Shown here: positions 1-8,271 of the stretch, piece after piece
Layout: the number at the start of each line of letters is the position of its first letter
Position numbering within the stretch: position 1 is the stretch's first letter
NCBI GenBank assembly: GCA_021154065.1
Contig: JAJKJG010000105.1
Location: forward strand, 1-12,434
From: Methylobacterium sp.
GTDB taxonomy: Bacteria; Pseudomonadota; Alphaproteobacteria; Rhizobiales; Beijerinckiaceae
Direction of reading: 5' to 3'
DNA length: 12,434 nt
Notes under the pieces: generated by a model
Seen by the model: only the letters and a program-made list of their open reading frames with translations
Database searches by the model: none
What the model was told of the DNA's origin: nothing
Position numbers and translations under genes: made by a program

Positions 1-956
1 AGGCGAGCCTCGATTCGCGTCAGCGCGCCGAGAAACTCGAGCCGCGTCAATTCGGCGGCGATCGTCGCGAAGCCCGCGGGCGCGGCGTGGCCATCAGCGA
101 GCGGGCGGAGCGCCTCGGGTCGAAGCGAGAACGTGACGGCGGCGCCCTCGGCCGCGGCGAGCTTCGGCACGACGAAGGCGCTGGTGCCGAGCCGCACGAG
201 CGTGCCCTGGCCCTGCTGCCCGGCGACCATGCCGTCGAGAAGATTGGTCGTGCCGAGGAAGGCGGCGACGAAAGGCGTCGCCGGCCGGCGGTACAGCTCC
301 TTCGGCGCGCCGATCTGCTCGAGACGCCCGCCGCGCATGACCGCGACCCGGTCCGAGATCGACAGGGCCTCCTCCTGGTCGTGCGTCACGTAGATCGCGG
401 TGATGCCGAGCGTCTTTTGCAGCTCGCGGATCTCGCCCCGCATCTCGACCCTGAGCTGGGCGTCGAGATTCGAGAGCGGTTCGTCGAGCAGCAGCACCTC
501 GGGCTCGATCACCAGGGCTCGGGCGATCGCGACGCGCTGGAGCTGGCCGCCGGAGAGCTGGTGCGGCCAGCGCGCGTCGTAGCCTTCGAGCTGGACGAGG
601 CGCAGGGCGCGCAAGACGCGGGCATCGATCCCGCTCCGCGCAACGCCCCGCGCCTTGAGGCCGTAGGCGACGTTGCCGCCGACGGTCAGGTTCGGGAAGA
701 TGGCGTAGTTCTGGAACACCATGCCGGTGTTGCGCTTGTGCGGCGGCAGCGTGTCGATGCGCCGGGCGCCGAAACGCACTTCGCCGCTCTCGAGCTCGGC
801 GAAGCCGGCGACCATCCGCAACAGCGTGGTCTTGCCGCAGCCGGAGGGCCCAAGCAAAGTGAAGAACTCGCCATCGGCGATGGTGATCGAGATGTCGTCG
901 ACGGCGCGCACGGCGCCGAAGGATCGGCTGACGCGATCGATCCCGATGCTGGCCAA
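1..956 (-). CDS. ABC transporter ATP-binding protein, PotA/FbpC type (3' end outside window)
   Basis: This is the cytoplasmic ATPase of an importer for a small solute, energising uptake of whatever the neighbouring binding protein captures. In 318 visible residues I read Walker A GPSGCGKTT (36-44), Q-loop Gln82, signature LSGGQLQRV (134-142), Walker B LLLDEP (155-160), an H-loop in YVTHDQEEA, and the beginning of a C-terminal TOBE-like regulatory domain that is cut by the window edge. The frame has no ATG before the Walker A region. A TTG at 956, 28 bases after the upstream stop codon, gives the family-typical beginning MASIGIDRVSRSFGAVRAV, so I chose it, although no clear Shine-Dalgarno precedes it. 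It follows the binding-protein gene at 985-1989 on the same strand, and the permeases presumably lie beyond position 1. The family includes ferric iron, polyamine, thiamine and aminophosphonate transporters, and the substrate is not determined by this subunit. Confidence 0.9.
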   Translation of the reverse strand, partial: MASIGIDRVSRSFGAVRAVDDISITIADGEFFTLLGPSGCGKTTLLRMVAGFAELESGEVRFGARRIDTLPPHKRNTGMVFQNYAIFPNLTVGGNVAYGLKARGVARSGIDARVLRALRLVQLEGYDARWPHQLSGGQLQRVAIARALVIEPEVLLLDEPLSNLDAQLRVEMRGEIRELQKTLGITAIYVTHDQEEALSISDRVAVMRGGRLEQIGAPKELYRRPATPFVAAFLGTTNLLDGMVAGQQGQGTLVRLGTSAFVVPKLAAAEGAAVTFSLRPEALRPLADGHAAPAGFATIAAELTRLEFLGALTRIEAR

Positions 957-984
957 AGGTCGGCGTCCGCGCCAACGGGCCCGC

Positions 985-1989
985 TCAGCGCGTCGCCTGG
1001 ATGGTTTCCTTGAGCTTCTCGAGCGTCTCGGTGCGCTTCGCATTCCAGCCCTCCTCGTCGTATTCGAGGAGCTTCAGGCTCGCGAGCGGCGGCATGGCGC
1101 CCGGCAGCGTCGACAGGTCGAGGTCCTGGCGCGCCGGCCGGCGGAAGGTCGCCTTCAGGATCATCTCACGGACGTCCTTGCGCGTGACGTAGTCGACGAA
1201 CTTCTTCGCCGCGTCCGGGTTCGGCCCGCCCTTGATGACGGCGACGCCCTCCATCAGCGCGAGCGTGCCGTCCGCCGGGTAGATGGTCTTGACCGGCGCG
1301 CCGTTGCTCGCCCAGAGCGGACCGGCATATTCGAGCGACATCCCGAGCGGGTACTCGCCGTTGCCGACCCCTTGGAACACGAGCGTCGAGCGGTTCAACA
1401 CCCGCGTGTTGGCAAACAGCGCCTTGAGCTTCGCCCAGCCGGCGTCGCCGCCGCCCCATTGCTCGACGAGCATGGTCGCGTTGGAATAGGCGGAGCCGGA
1501 ATTCGCCGGGTCGGTGAAGGCGACCTTGCCCTTGTATTTCGGGTCGAGGAGGTCGCTCCAGCCCTTCGGGCCGCCGGCCTCCGGCAGCGCCTTCGTGTTC
1601 TGGAGGATGACGAGGAGATGCACGTTGGTGCCGGTCCACAGCCCTTCGGGGTCGCGGAACTGGGCCGGGACGGCTTCCGCTTCCTTCGTCTTGTAGGGCG
1701 CGAAATAGGCCTTGTTGCTCTCGAGCAGGGCGCGGTTGATGCCCCAGATGATGTCGCCCTGGGGCCGGTCCTTCTCGGCCTGGAGGCGCTTCACGAGCAC
1801 GCCCGAGCCGGTCGAGACCGGCTCGACCTGGATGCCCGATTCCTTTCCGAAAGCGGCGAAGACGAGATCGTTCAGCGTGCTGTCGTTCGCCGAGTAGACG
1901 ACGAGCTTCTGCTGCGCTTCGGCGGCGCCGGCGGCCGTCAGGAGCGAGGCGCCGAAGGCGAGGACCGCGAGCCGCAATGATCGCCGCAT
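985..1989 (-). CDS. Periplasmic solute-binding protein, FbpA/AfuA/PhnS-like (family 1)
   Basis: This is a secreted binding protein that delivers a ligand to an ABC importer, 334 residues long and normal for the family. A Sec signal peptide is clear: Arg-Arg at 2-3, a hydrophobic stretch at 7-22 and probable cleavage after AEA (residue 25), followed by the typical first strand KLVVYSA. Further family features are GDIIWGINRALLESN, WSDLLDPKYKGKVAFTDP and a C-terminal AAKKFVDYV helix. The ATG at 1989 has GGAG nine bases upstream. Longer in-frame starts (ATG at 2010 and further) would push the signal peptide inward and are less likely. The ATPase follows 28 bases downstream, so the two are co-transcribed. 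Where ferric-binding relatives have an adjacent Tyr-Tyr pair, this protein reads SLEYAG, so iron binding is doubtful. A phosphonate, polyamine or other organic ligand is equally possible. Confidence 0.88.
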   Translation of the reverse strand: MRRSLRLAVLAFGASLLTAAGAAEAQQKLVVYSANDSTLNDLVFAAFGKESGIQVEPVSTGSGVLVKRLQAEKDRPQGDIIWGINRALLESNKAYFAPYKTKEAEAVPAQFRDPEGLWTGTNVHLLVILQNTKALPEAGGPKGWSDLLDPKYKGKVAFTDPANSGSAYSNATMLVEQWGGGDAGWAKLKALFANTRVLNRSTLVFQGVGNGEYPLGMSLEYAGPLWASNGAPVKTIYPADGTLALMEGVAVIKGGPNPDAAKKFVDYVTRKDVREMILKATFRRPARQDLDLSTLPGAMPPLASLKLLEYDEEGWNAKRTETLEKLKETIQATR

Positions 1990-2255
1990 GATCGAGGTCT
2001 CCGCCCTCATGATGGCCCGGGAAACAGCGCCGCCCTTCCAGGGTCGGGCGCACGCCTGATTTGGATGCACACCACAATCGATCGACCCGGCTCTGTCAAC
2101 GCGCCCGGCGACGGACCTAAGCCGGGGACGCGAGCGTTGCCTGCCGACTGGCACCCGTTGCGCGCTGCGCTTTTGCGAACCATTGTGGCGGCGCAGGCTG
2201 CGAAACGTCGACGAGAGCGCCATCAGCGCCAAAGCCGCCTTTTGGGAGAAACGCC
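1990..2255. other. Divergent intergenic regulatory region
   Basis: These 266 bp separate two divergent transporter operons and must carry both promoters. I see a consensus -35 hexamer for the minus operon (separate entry), an 8-bp palindrome TCGATCGA at 2078-2085, and for the plus operon only a weak candidate (TTGCGC at 2158-2163, 17-bp spacer, CATTGT at 2181-2186). A strong Shine-Dalgarno, GGGAGAA at 2244-2250, precedes the plus-strand ATG at 2256. Long open frames cross the region on both strands, but they look like high-GC shadows and have no family resemblance. No convincing regulator operator could be recognised. Confidence 0.6.
2071..2099 (-). promoter_or_regulatory. Candidate sigma-70 promoter for the minus-strand binding-protein operon
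   Basis: On the minus strand a perfect TTGACA lies at 2099-2094, followed by a 17-bp spacer and TGTGGT at 2076-2071 as -10. The -10 matches the consensus at only three of six positions, although it keeps the first and last T. This would place the transcription start roughly 75 bases before the ATG at 1989. The palindrome TCGATCGA (2078-2085) sits in the spacer, where a repressor could act, but that is speculation. Confidence 0.4.
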
Positions 2256-3362
2256 ATGCCCGGATCCAACCGAGACAAGCTCACCCGCCGAACGCTTCTC
2301 GGCGCGTCGGTCGCGCTCGCTTCGCCGATCGCCTGCCTTTCGGCCCGCGGCGCCTATGCCCAGGCGCCGGCGAAAACCCCGACCAAGGTTCTCGACTTCC
2401 TCACCTATGCCGACGTCGCGAAGGCCGAGCAGGAGGGCGCCTTCGTCTTCTACTGCCATGAGAACGAGGCCGGGACGGCGGCGATCGCCGAGGCCTTCGG
2501 CAAGGACTTCCCGAAGATCAAGACCAGCTATGTCCGGGCCCAGACCGGAGCGCTGTACAACAAGATCTCGACCGAGCGCGCCGCCGGCCGCTTCGACGTC
2601 GATATCCTCCAGCTCTCCGACCTCGCCCCGGCGCTCGATTTCCAGAAGAAGGGCGGCTACGAGATCTACCACTCGCCGGAAGCCGGCGGCTACAAGCCCG
2701 AACACCTCAGCAATCCGGCCGGCGCCTTCTTCTGGACCGGCGTCACCTTCGGCGGCCTCGCCTACTCGACCGCCAAGGTTAAGGCGGAGGAGGCGCCGAA
2801 GAGCTGGAAGGATCTGCTCGATCCGAAGTGGCGCAACGCGATGAGCTGCAAGATCTCCTCCTCGGGACTGCAGTTCGTGCAGTGGTACGAGCTGCGCAAG
2901 CTCTACGGGGACGAGTACTGGCAGGCGTTCGCGAAGCAGCGCCCGCGCGGCTTCGATTCCCGGGTCCAGCTCTTCGACCGGCTCGCCAAGGGCGACGACA
3001 AGGTCTGCGCGCTCGCCGAATACGCGGCCTATGTGCTGTACAAGGAGAAGGGTGCCGCGATCGAGTTCGTCGCGCCGGAGGACGGCCTGCCGGCGACGCC
3101 GCTCCTGGTCGGGGTGGTCGACAAGGCGCCGCATCCTGAGGTCGCCAAGCTCTTCGTCGACTGGGCGATGTCGAACCGCGGGCAGGCGTTCTACCAGAGC
3201 AATCCGCATCTGATCTACGGCTCGCTGCGCACGGATGCGCCGCCGATGCCGACCGGCAAGCGCCTGTCCGACTTCAAGCTGCTCACCCCGACCGACTATG
3301 CCGACTATCTCGGCAGCCGCGACAAGTTCACCAAGGACTGGAACGGCATGCTCGGGCTCTAG
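2256..3362 (+). CDS. Periplasmic solute-binding protein with Tat-type signal, FbpA/AfuA-like
   Basis: This is a 368-residue binding protein that captures the ligand for the permease and ATPase encoded immediately downstream. The N-terminus carries a twin-arginine motif, TRRTLLG (10-16), then a hydrophobic segment and probable cleavage after AYA (33-35), so export in folded form by the Tat pathway is likely. The mature protein shows the family landmarks GAFVFYCHENEAG, DVDILQLSDLAPALDF, SWKDLLDPKWRNAM and PEVAKLFVDWAMS. The start has GGGAG seven bases upstream. At the position of the ferric-binding Tyr pair it reads LAEYAAYVLYKEKG, so one tyrosine remains but the adjacent one is Ala. A classical Fe3+ site is therefore not evident. 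Cys27 follows PIA, which is a poor lipobox, so I do not call a lipoprotein. The gap to the permease gene is 12 bases. Confidence 0.9.
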   Translation: MPGSNRDKLTRRTLLGASVALASPIACLSARGAYAQAPAKTPTKVLDFLTYADVAKAEQEGAFVFYCHENEAGTAAIAEAFGKDFPKIKTSYVRAQTGALYNKISTERAAGRFDVDILQLSDLAPALDFQKKGGYEIYHSPEAGGYKPEHLSNPAGAFFWTGVTFGGLAYSTAKVKAEEAPKSWKDLLDPKWRNAMSCKISSSGLQFVQWYELRKLYGDEYWQAFAKQRPRGFDSRVQLFDRLAKGDDKVCALAEYAAYVLYKEKGAAIEFVAPEDGLPATPLLVGVVDKAPHPEVAKLFVDWAMSNRGQAFYQSNPHLIYGSLRTDAPPMPTGKRLSDFKLLTPTDYADYLGSRDKFTKDWNGMLGL

Positions 3363-3374
3363 GGAGCGCGAAGC

Positions 3375-5075
3375 GTGCAGGCGCCCGCGCTGCGGTGGCA
3401 GGTCCCGTCGGGACAGGCCATCGCCGGCTTCGGCGTCGCCGGCGCCGCGGGCATCCTCGTCCTCTACCCGATCTTCTATCTCATGCAGGCGGCGCTCGAC
3501 GTCGGCGACCCCGACGCGAGGCCGCCGACCGCGTATGGGCTCGGCAATTTCGAGGCGCTGCCGCAGTATTCCGAGATCATGCTCAATACGCTCACCGTCT
3601 CGCTTGCGGCGACGGTGATGGCGCTGCTCTTCGGCTTCGTGACCGCCTGGATCCTGTCGCGCACGAACGTGCCCGGCCGGCGCACGCTCGAGCAGCTGAT
3701 GGCGGTGCCCTACTACATGACGCCGCTGCTCGGCGCCTTCGCCTGGAGCCTGCTCGGGGCGCCGGAGAGCGGCTTCGTCAACCAGGTCTGGCGTGCGCTC
3801 GGGGGCGAGAATGCCCTGATCAATCTCGTCACCCCGTTCGGCATCGCCTGGGTCATGGCGTTGTTCGAGGGCTCCGTCGCCTTCGTGATGATCGGCGCGG
3901 TGATGAAGTCGATGGATCCGGCGCTCGAGGAAGCCTCGCAGGTGATCGGCGCCAGCCGCCTCAGGACGATGCTGCGGGTGACGCTGCCGCTCGTCGCTCC
4001 GGGCGTGCTCGGGGCGGCGATCCTGGTCTTCGCCGAGATGCTGGGCTCGTTCTCGGCGGCGCTTGTGCTCGGCAATCCCGACCGCTTCTACGTCGTCACC
4101 ACGGCGATGTACCAGCTCGTCTCGCAATACCCGCCGCGCATCCCGCTCGCGGCGGCGATGGGGGTGTCGCTGTTCGCCGTCATGTTCCTGATGCTGTTCC
4201 TCTATCGCCGGCTGATCGCCGGGCGGAGCTACGTCACGATTAGCGGCAAGGCGTTCCGGCCGCGGGTGATGGACGTCGGGCGCCTGCGCTGGCTGCTCTT
4301 CGCCGTGTGCGTCTTCTATGTTCTCCTCTCGGTCGCGCTGCCGTTGATGACGTTGGCCTTCGCCTCGGTGCAGAAGATCGCGGTCGCCTTTCCGGCCGCC
4401 TCGAATTGGACGCTTGCCAACTATCAGACCGCCTTCACGATGAATGCCGTGCGGGCGGCGCTCGGCAACAGCCTCCTGCTTGGGGTCGCGACCGCCAGCA
4501 TCGGCGTCGTGCTGATGGGCTTGATCTCGTGGCTCATCTACCGCTCCAGGCTGCCCGGCAGCGGGTTCATCGAATACCTGGTCATGTTCCCCCAGGCGGT
4601 GCCGCGCCTGGTCTTCGCCTTCGGCATGATGTGGGCCTGGATCGTCTTCCCGATCCCGATCTACGGCACGCTCTGGCTCCTGCTCATCGCCTATCTGACC
4701 GTGTTCCTGCCGCTCGGCGTCCGCACCATCTCGGGCGTGATGCTGCAGATCGACAAGAGCCTCGAGGAATGCGCGCAGATGTGCGGCGCGCCGTGGGGCT
4801 ATCGCATCCGCACCGTGACGATGCCGCTGCTTTGCCCCGGACTTCTCGCCGCCTGGCTCCTGCTCTTCATCGCCAGCGTGCGCGAGCTCGGCGCCTCGAT
4901 CCTGCTGATGGGGCCGAACGCCAAGGTGGTCACGCCGACGATCGTCGAATCGTGGTTCGCGACGAGCGCCGAGCTCACCGCCGCGATGGCGCTGATCCAG
5001 ACCCTGGTGATCGCGATCGCCATGGTGGTGTTCCTCGCCCTGACGCGGCGCGCGTCGATGTACGCGGGCGAGTAG
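3375..5075 (+). CDS. ABC transporter permease, fused two-domain (FbpB-like)
   Basis: This inner-membrane protein of 566 residues forms the whole translocation channel: two six-helix permease halves in one chain, as in FbpB/SfuB and ThiP, instead of two separate subunits. The first half spans about residues 10-280 and the second about 300-560. Each half has the cytoplasmic coupling loop that contacts the ATPase: EEASQVIGAS (185-194) followed by LPLVAPG, and EECAQMCGAP (464-473) followed by MPLLCPG. The second loop has Cys where the consensus EAA motif has Ala. The start is GTG at 3375, with AGGGAG overlapping the stop codon of the binding-protein gene and eight bases before the GTG, so translation is probably coupled. 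The ATPase gene begins five bases after its stop. The fold and order are certain, and the transported compound is not. Confidence 0.92.
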   Translation: MQAPALRWQVPSGQAIAGFGVAGAAGILVLYPIFYLMQAALDVGDPDARPPTAYGLGNFEALPQYSEIMLNTLTVSLAATVMALLFGFVTAWILSRTNVPGRRTLEQLMAVPYYMTPLLGAFAWSLLGAPESGFVNQVWRALGGENALINLVTPFGIAWVMALFEGSVAFVMIGAVMKSMDPALEEASQVIGASRLRTMLRVTLPLVAPGVLGAAILVFAEMLGSFSAALVLGNPDRFYVVTTAMYQLVSQYPPRIPLAAAMGVSLFAVMFLMLFLYRRLIAGRSYVTISGKAFRPRVMDVGRLRWLLFAVCVFYVLLSVALPLMTLAFASVQKIAVAFPAASNWTLANYQTAFTMNAVRAALGNSLLLGVATASIGVVLMGLISWLIYRSRLPGSGFIEYLVMFPQAVPRLVFAFGMMWAWIVFPIPIYGTLWLLLIAYLTVFLPLGVRTISGVMLQIDKSLEECAQMCGAPWGYRIRTVTMPLLCPGLLAAWLLLFIASVRELGASILLMGPNAKVVTPTIVESWFATSAELTAAMALIQTLVIAIAMVVFLALTRRASMYAGE

Positions 5076-5080
5076 GCCGC

Positions 5081-6232
<1,152 letters not shown>

Positions 6233-6270
6233 AGGCGCGCCTGTCGTCGGCCGCGGCTTCGGATTGCGGC
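6233..6270. other. Convergent intergenic gap, weak bidirectional hairpin
   Basis: Two operons meet tail to tail here with only 38 bp between stop codons. GCCGC at 6250-6254 can pair with GCGGC at 6266-6270 across an 11-base loop, and the overlapping palindrome GCCGCGGC (6250-6257) is also present. There is no T-run on either side, so this is not a convincing intrinsic terminator. Termination may be Rho-dependent, or transcripts may overlap. Confidence 0.25.
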
Positions 6271-6966
6271 TCAGTGAATCTCGCGCGACCGCTTCATGAT
6301 CTCGCGCAGGTCCTTCGCCGAGAAGCTCGGGGACCGGCAAGCATCGAGGATGACGCGCTCGCGGCGCTCGATCAGCGCGATCGCGGCCGGCAGCTTGGTC
6401 ACCGCCTCGGCCGGTACGACGACGGCGCCGTGCCGGTCGGCGTGAATCACGTCGTCGTGCCCGACCAGCATGCCGAAGACGTTCACCGGCCTGCCGAAAT
6501 CGACGACATGGACATGGGCGTGGCTCGGCCCGATGCGGCCGCCGAGCATCTGGAAGCCCTCGGCCCAGGCGGTCACGTCCCGGAACGAGCCATTCGTCAC
6601 GCAGCCGCGGGCGCCGAGCGCCTTGTGAAGCGCCGAGTTGACCTCGCCCCAGAAGGCGCCGTAGCCCGGCGTATCGTCGATGTCCTGAATGACGACGATC
6701 GTCGGATGCTCGGCGCGCGCCACGTAATCGTACCAGTCCGCCCGGTCGGCCACCTGCCCGCGCGGCGGTTCCTTCGCCCGGATGGTGCCGACGCGGGCGA
6801 CGCCGACGATCGGCGGCAGCGTCGGATCCCAGGCGACGAGAGGATCGACGGTGAAGCCAAGGCCTCTGCGCTCGGGGACGATGAGCTCGAGGCCGTTGCA
6901 GATGGTGGGCGTATCCCACTCGCGCAGCGCATCGAGATCGGCGCTCGTGAATGCCGGCATGGTCAT
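6271..6966 (-). CDS. RraA-family protein, HMG/CHA aldolase-like
   Basis: This 231-residue protein of the RraA/demethylmenaquinone-methyltransferase-like fold groups with class II retro-aldolases that cleave 4-hydroxy-2-oxo acids to pyruvate or decarboxylate oxaloacetate. The diagnostic metal-site pattern is present as Glu108-x20-Arg129-Asp130 (WGEV...GSFRDV). Characterised HMG/CHA aldolases have Asp at the first position, so Glu is a variation to note. The C-terminal HADRHGAVVVP matches the conserved DADGVVVVP strand of the family, and the N-terminal DTPTICNGLE matches the usual SD.LD beginning in position. ATG at 6966 has AGGAG nine bases upstream, which favours it over the ATG at 6960. It lies 29 bases after the PLP-enzyme gene and ends the operon. 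I infer that it acts on the keto acid made by that enzyme. True RraA (RNase E inhibitor) activity is improbable in this context. Confidence 0.85.
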   Translation of the reverse strand: MTMPAFTSADLDALREWDTPTICNGLELIVPERRGLGFTVDPLVAWDPTLPPIVGVARVGTIRAKEPPRGQVADRADWYDYVARAEHPTIVVIQDIDDTPGYGAFWGEVNSALHKALGARGCVTNGSFRDVTAWAEGFQMLGGRIGPSHAHVHVVDFGRPVNVFGMLVGHDDVIHADRHGAVVVPAEAVTKLPAAIALIERRERVILDACRSPSFSAKDLREIMKRSREIH

Positions 6967-6995
6967 GGTGGTGGGCTCCTATCCGATGCGGCTCG

Positions 6996-8228
6996 TCACC
7001 GCGCGTTGAGCTCGGCGCGGACGCGAGCGACGACGATCGCGGCATCGCCCGGCCTCATGCAGGTCGGGCCGAAGACGACGATGCCGTCCCGCACGCGCGC
7101 GTGGTTGGCATGGACCGGCGGGTCGCCGTCCTGCAGGCGTTTGATGAGCGCGCGGGCGGACAGGCCGAGCACGCCCTCGTCGACCGCGAGCTCGACCGCC
7201 GGCGCGCCTTTGTATTTCTGGTCGACCACGGCGACCACCGCGCCGTTCATTCCCTTAAGGCTGTGAGCGATCTCCTCGCAGGTCGCGAGCCAGCCCCGGC
7301 GCCGCTCCTCCGAATTCTCCTCGAGGAAGAGCTTGAGCGCGGTGAGGAGGCCGACGATCTCCTCCTTGCCGCACTTCGCCGCGCGCCCGATGCCGCTTGC
7401 CGGAAGGCCGGCCAGCTTGTCCTTGTCGAACAGACTCGCCGGCGGGCTCCACTGCTCGAAATAGGTGTCTTGGTCGAGCTGCTGGAGCGCTGCCGATTGG
7501 ATGAGCTCGCGCCGGCCGGCGAGGATGCCCGAGGCCTGGGGCCCGCCGATCGCCTTGCCGCCAGAGAAGGCGACGAGGTCGGCCCCTTCGGCGATGAAAC
7601 GCTTCAGGTTCTCGGCCGGCGGCAGCTGACCGGCCGCGTCGACGATCAGCCGCAGGCCGTGCCGGCCGGCGAGGGCGACGATCTCCGTCAAGCCCGGCTC
7701 GGCGTGCGGCTGCGCGACCCATAGGATTGCCGCCGTCCGATCCGTGATCGCCGCCTCGTATTCCCAGACCTGCGTGTCGCGCACCCCGGCGCCGGAGAAG
7801 CGATCGGGAATGCCGACCTCGATCAGCTTCGCCCCGGCCTGGGCGACGGCGTGGTCGTACATGTTGCGCTGGCTGCGCGCGACGACGACCTCGTTTGCCA
7901 TCCCGGTCGTGTCCGGCAGGCGGTTCATTTTCGCGGGATCGAGCCCGGCGAGGCAGGCGGCCGTCGCCAGCATCAAGGCCGCCGATGCGCCGGCGGTCAC
8001 GTATCCGGCCTCGGCGCCGGTGGCCGCGGCGAGGATCTCGCTCGCCCGGCCCTGCAGCTCGGCGAGATCGACGCACCATTGCGACGCCTCGGACATGGCC
8101 TCGGCAACCTCGCGACGCATGATGCCGCCGCTGAGCCGCGTCGATGGGCCGGAGGCGTTGACGATCGTTCGCAGGCCGAGACGCTGATAGACGTTCTCAT
8201 TGACGCGAGACGCGGCCGGCAGGCTCAT
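6996..8228 (-). CDS. PLP-dependent SelA/DgaE-like lyase (fold-type I)
   Basis: This protein has 410 residues and belongs to the SelA-like branch of fold-type I PLP enzymes, which contains L-seryl-tRNA(Sec) selenium transferase and D-glucosaminate-6-phosphate ammonia-lyase (DgaE). Visible marks are TIVNASGPSTRLSGG (21-35), DLAELQGRASEILAAATG (54-71), VTAGASAAL (77-85), RLPDTTGMANEVV (103-115), the cofactor-ring aspartate in LIVDAAGQLPP (Asp197) and the Schiff-base lysine in FSGGKAIGGPQ (Lys225). It resembles the metabolic DgaE-type proteins rather than bacterial SelA, and no selenocysteine gene is nearby. The expected reaction is an alpha,beta-elimination of a hydroxy-amino acid, giving a 2-oxo acid and ammonia. 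ATG at 8228 has GGAG six bases upstream. A longer frame continues upstream, but it overlaps the gap and the preceding gene and lacks homology. The neighbours are an amidohydrolase and an RraA-like aldolase in the same operon. The substrate is unknown. Confidence 0.87.
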   Translation of the reverse strand: MSLPAASRVNENVYQRLGLRTIVNASGPSTRLSGGIMRREVAEAMSEASQWCVDLAELQGRASEILAAATGAEAGYVTAGASAALMLATAACLAGLDPAKMNRLPDTTGMANEVVVARSQRNMYDHAVAQAGAKLIEVGIPDRFSGAGVRDTQVWEYEAAITDRTAAILWVAQPHAEPGLTEIVALAGRHGLRLIVDAAGQLPPAENLKRFIAEGADLVAFSGGKAIGGPQASGILAGRRELIQSAALQQLDQDTYFEQWSPPASLFDKDKLAGLPASGIGRAAKCGKEEIVGLLTALKLFLEENSEERRRGWLATCEEIAHSLKGMNGAVVAVVDQKYKGAPAVELAVDEGVLGLSARALIKRLQDGDPPVHANHARVRDGIVVFGPTCMRPGDAAIVVARVRAELNAR

Positions 8229-8271
8229 CGCAGGCTCCAGGTACGCTGAGGCATTGGGATTTGCGTTGAGC

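Noticed and set aside
87..1013. Long plus-strand open frames opposite the left ATPase and binding-protein genes (87-1013, 721-1980)
   Set aside because: They are Arg/Ala/Asp-rich shadows of minus-strand genes with complete ABC motifs, a usual effect of high GC.
2223..4127. A 634-codon minus-strand frame opposite the plus-strand binding protein and permease
   Set aside because: Its composition (runs of R, E, H, D, L) is that of a mirror frame. The opposite strand encodes clear signal peptide, membrane helices and EAA loops.
4307..5080. Upstream extension of the ATPase frame starting at 4307
   Set aside because: It overlaps the permease gene and lacks ABC homology. The conserved protein begins shortly after ATG 5081.
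6996..8228. True selenocysteine synthase (selA)
   Set aside because: No selB, selD or tRNA-Sec nearby. Sequence marks such as RLPDTTGM and the amidase/aldolase context fit the metabolic DgaE-like branch.
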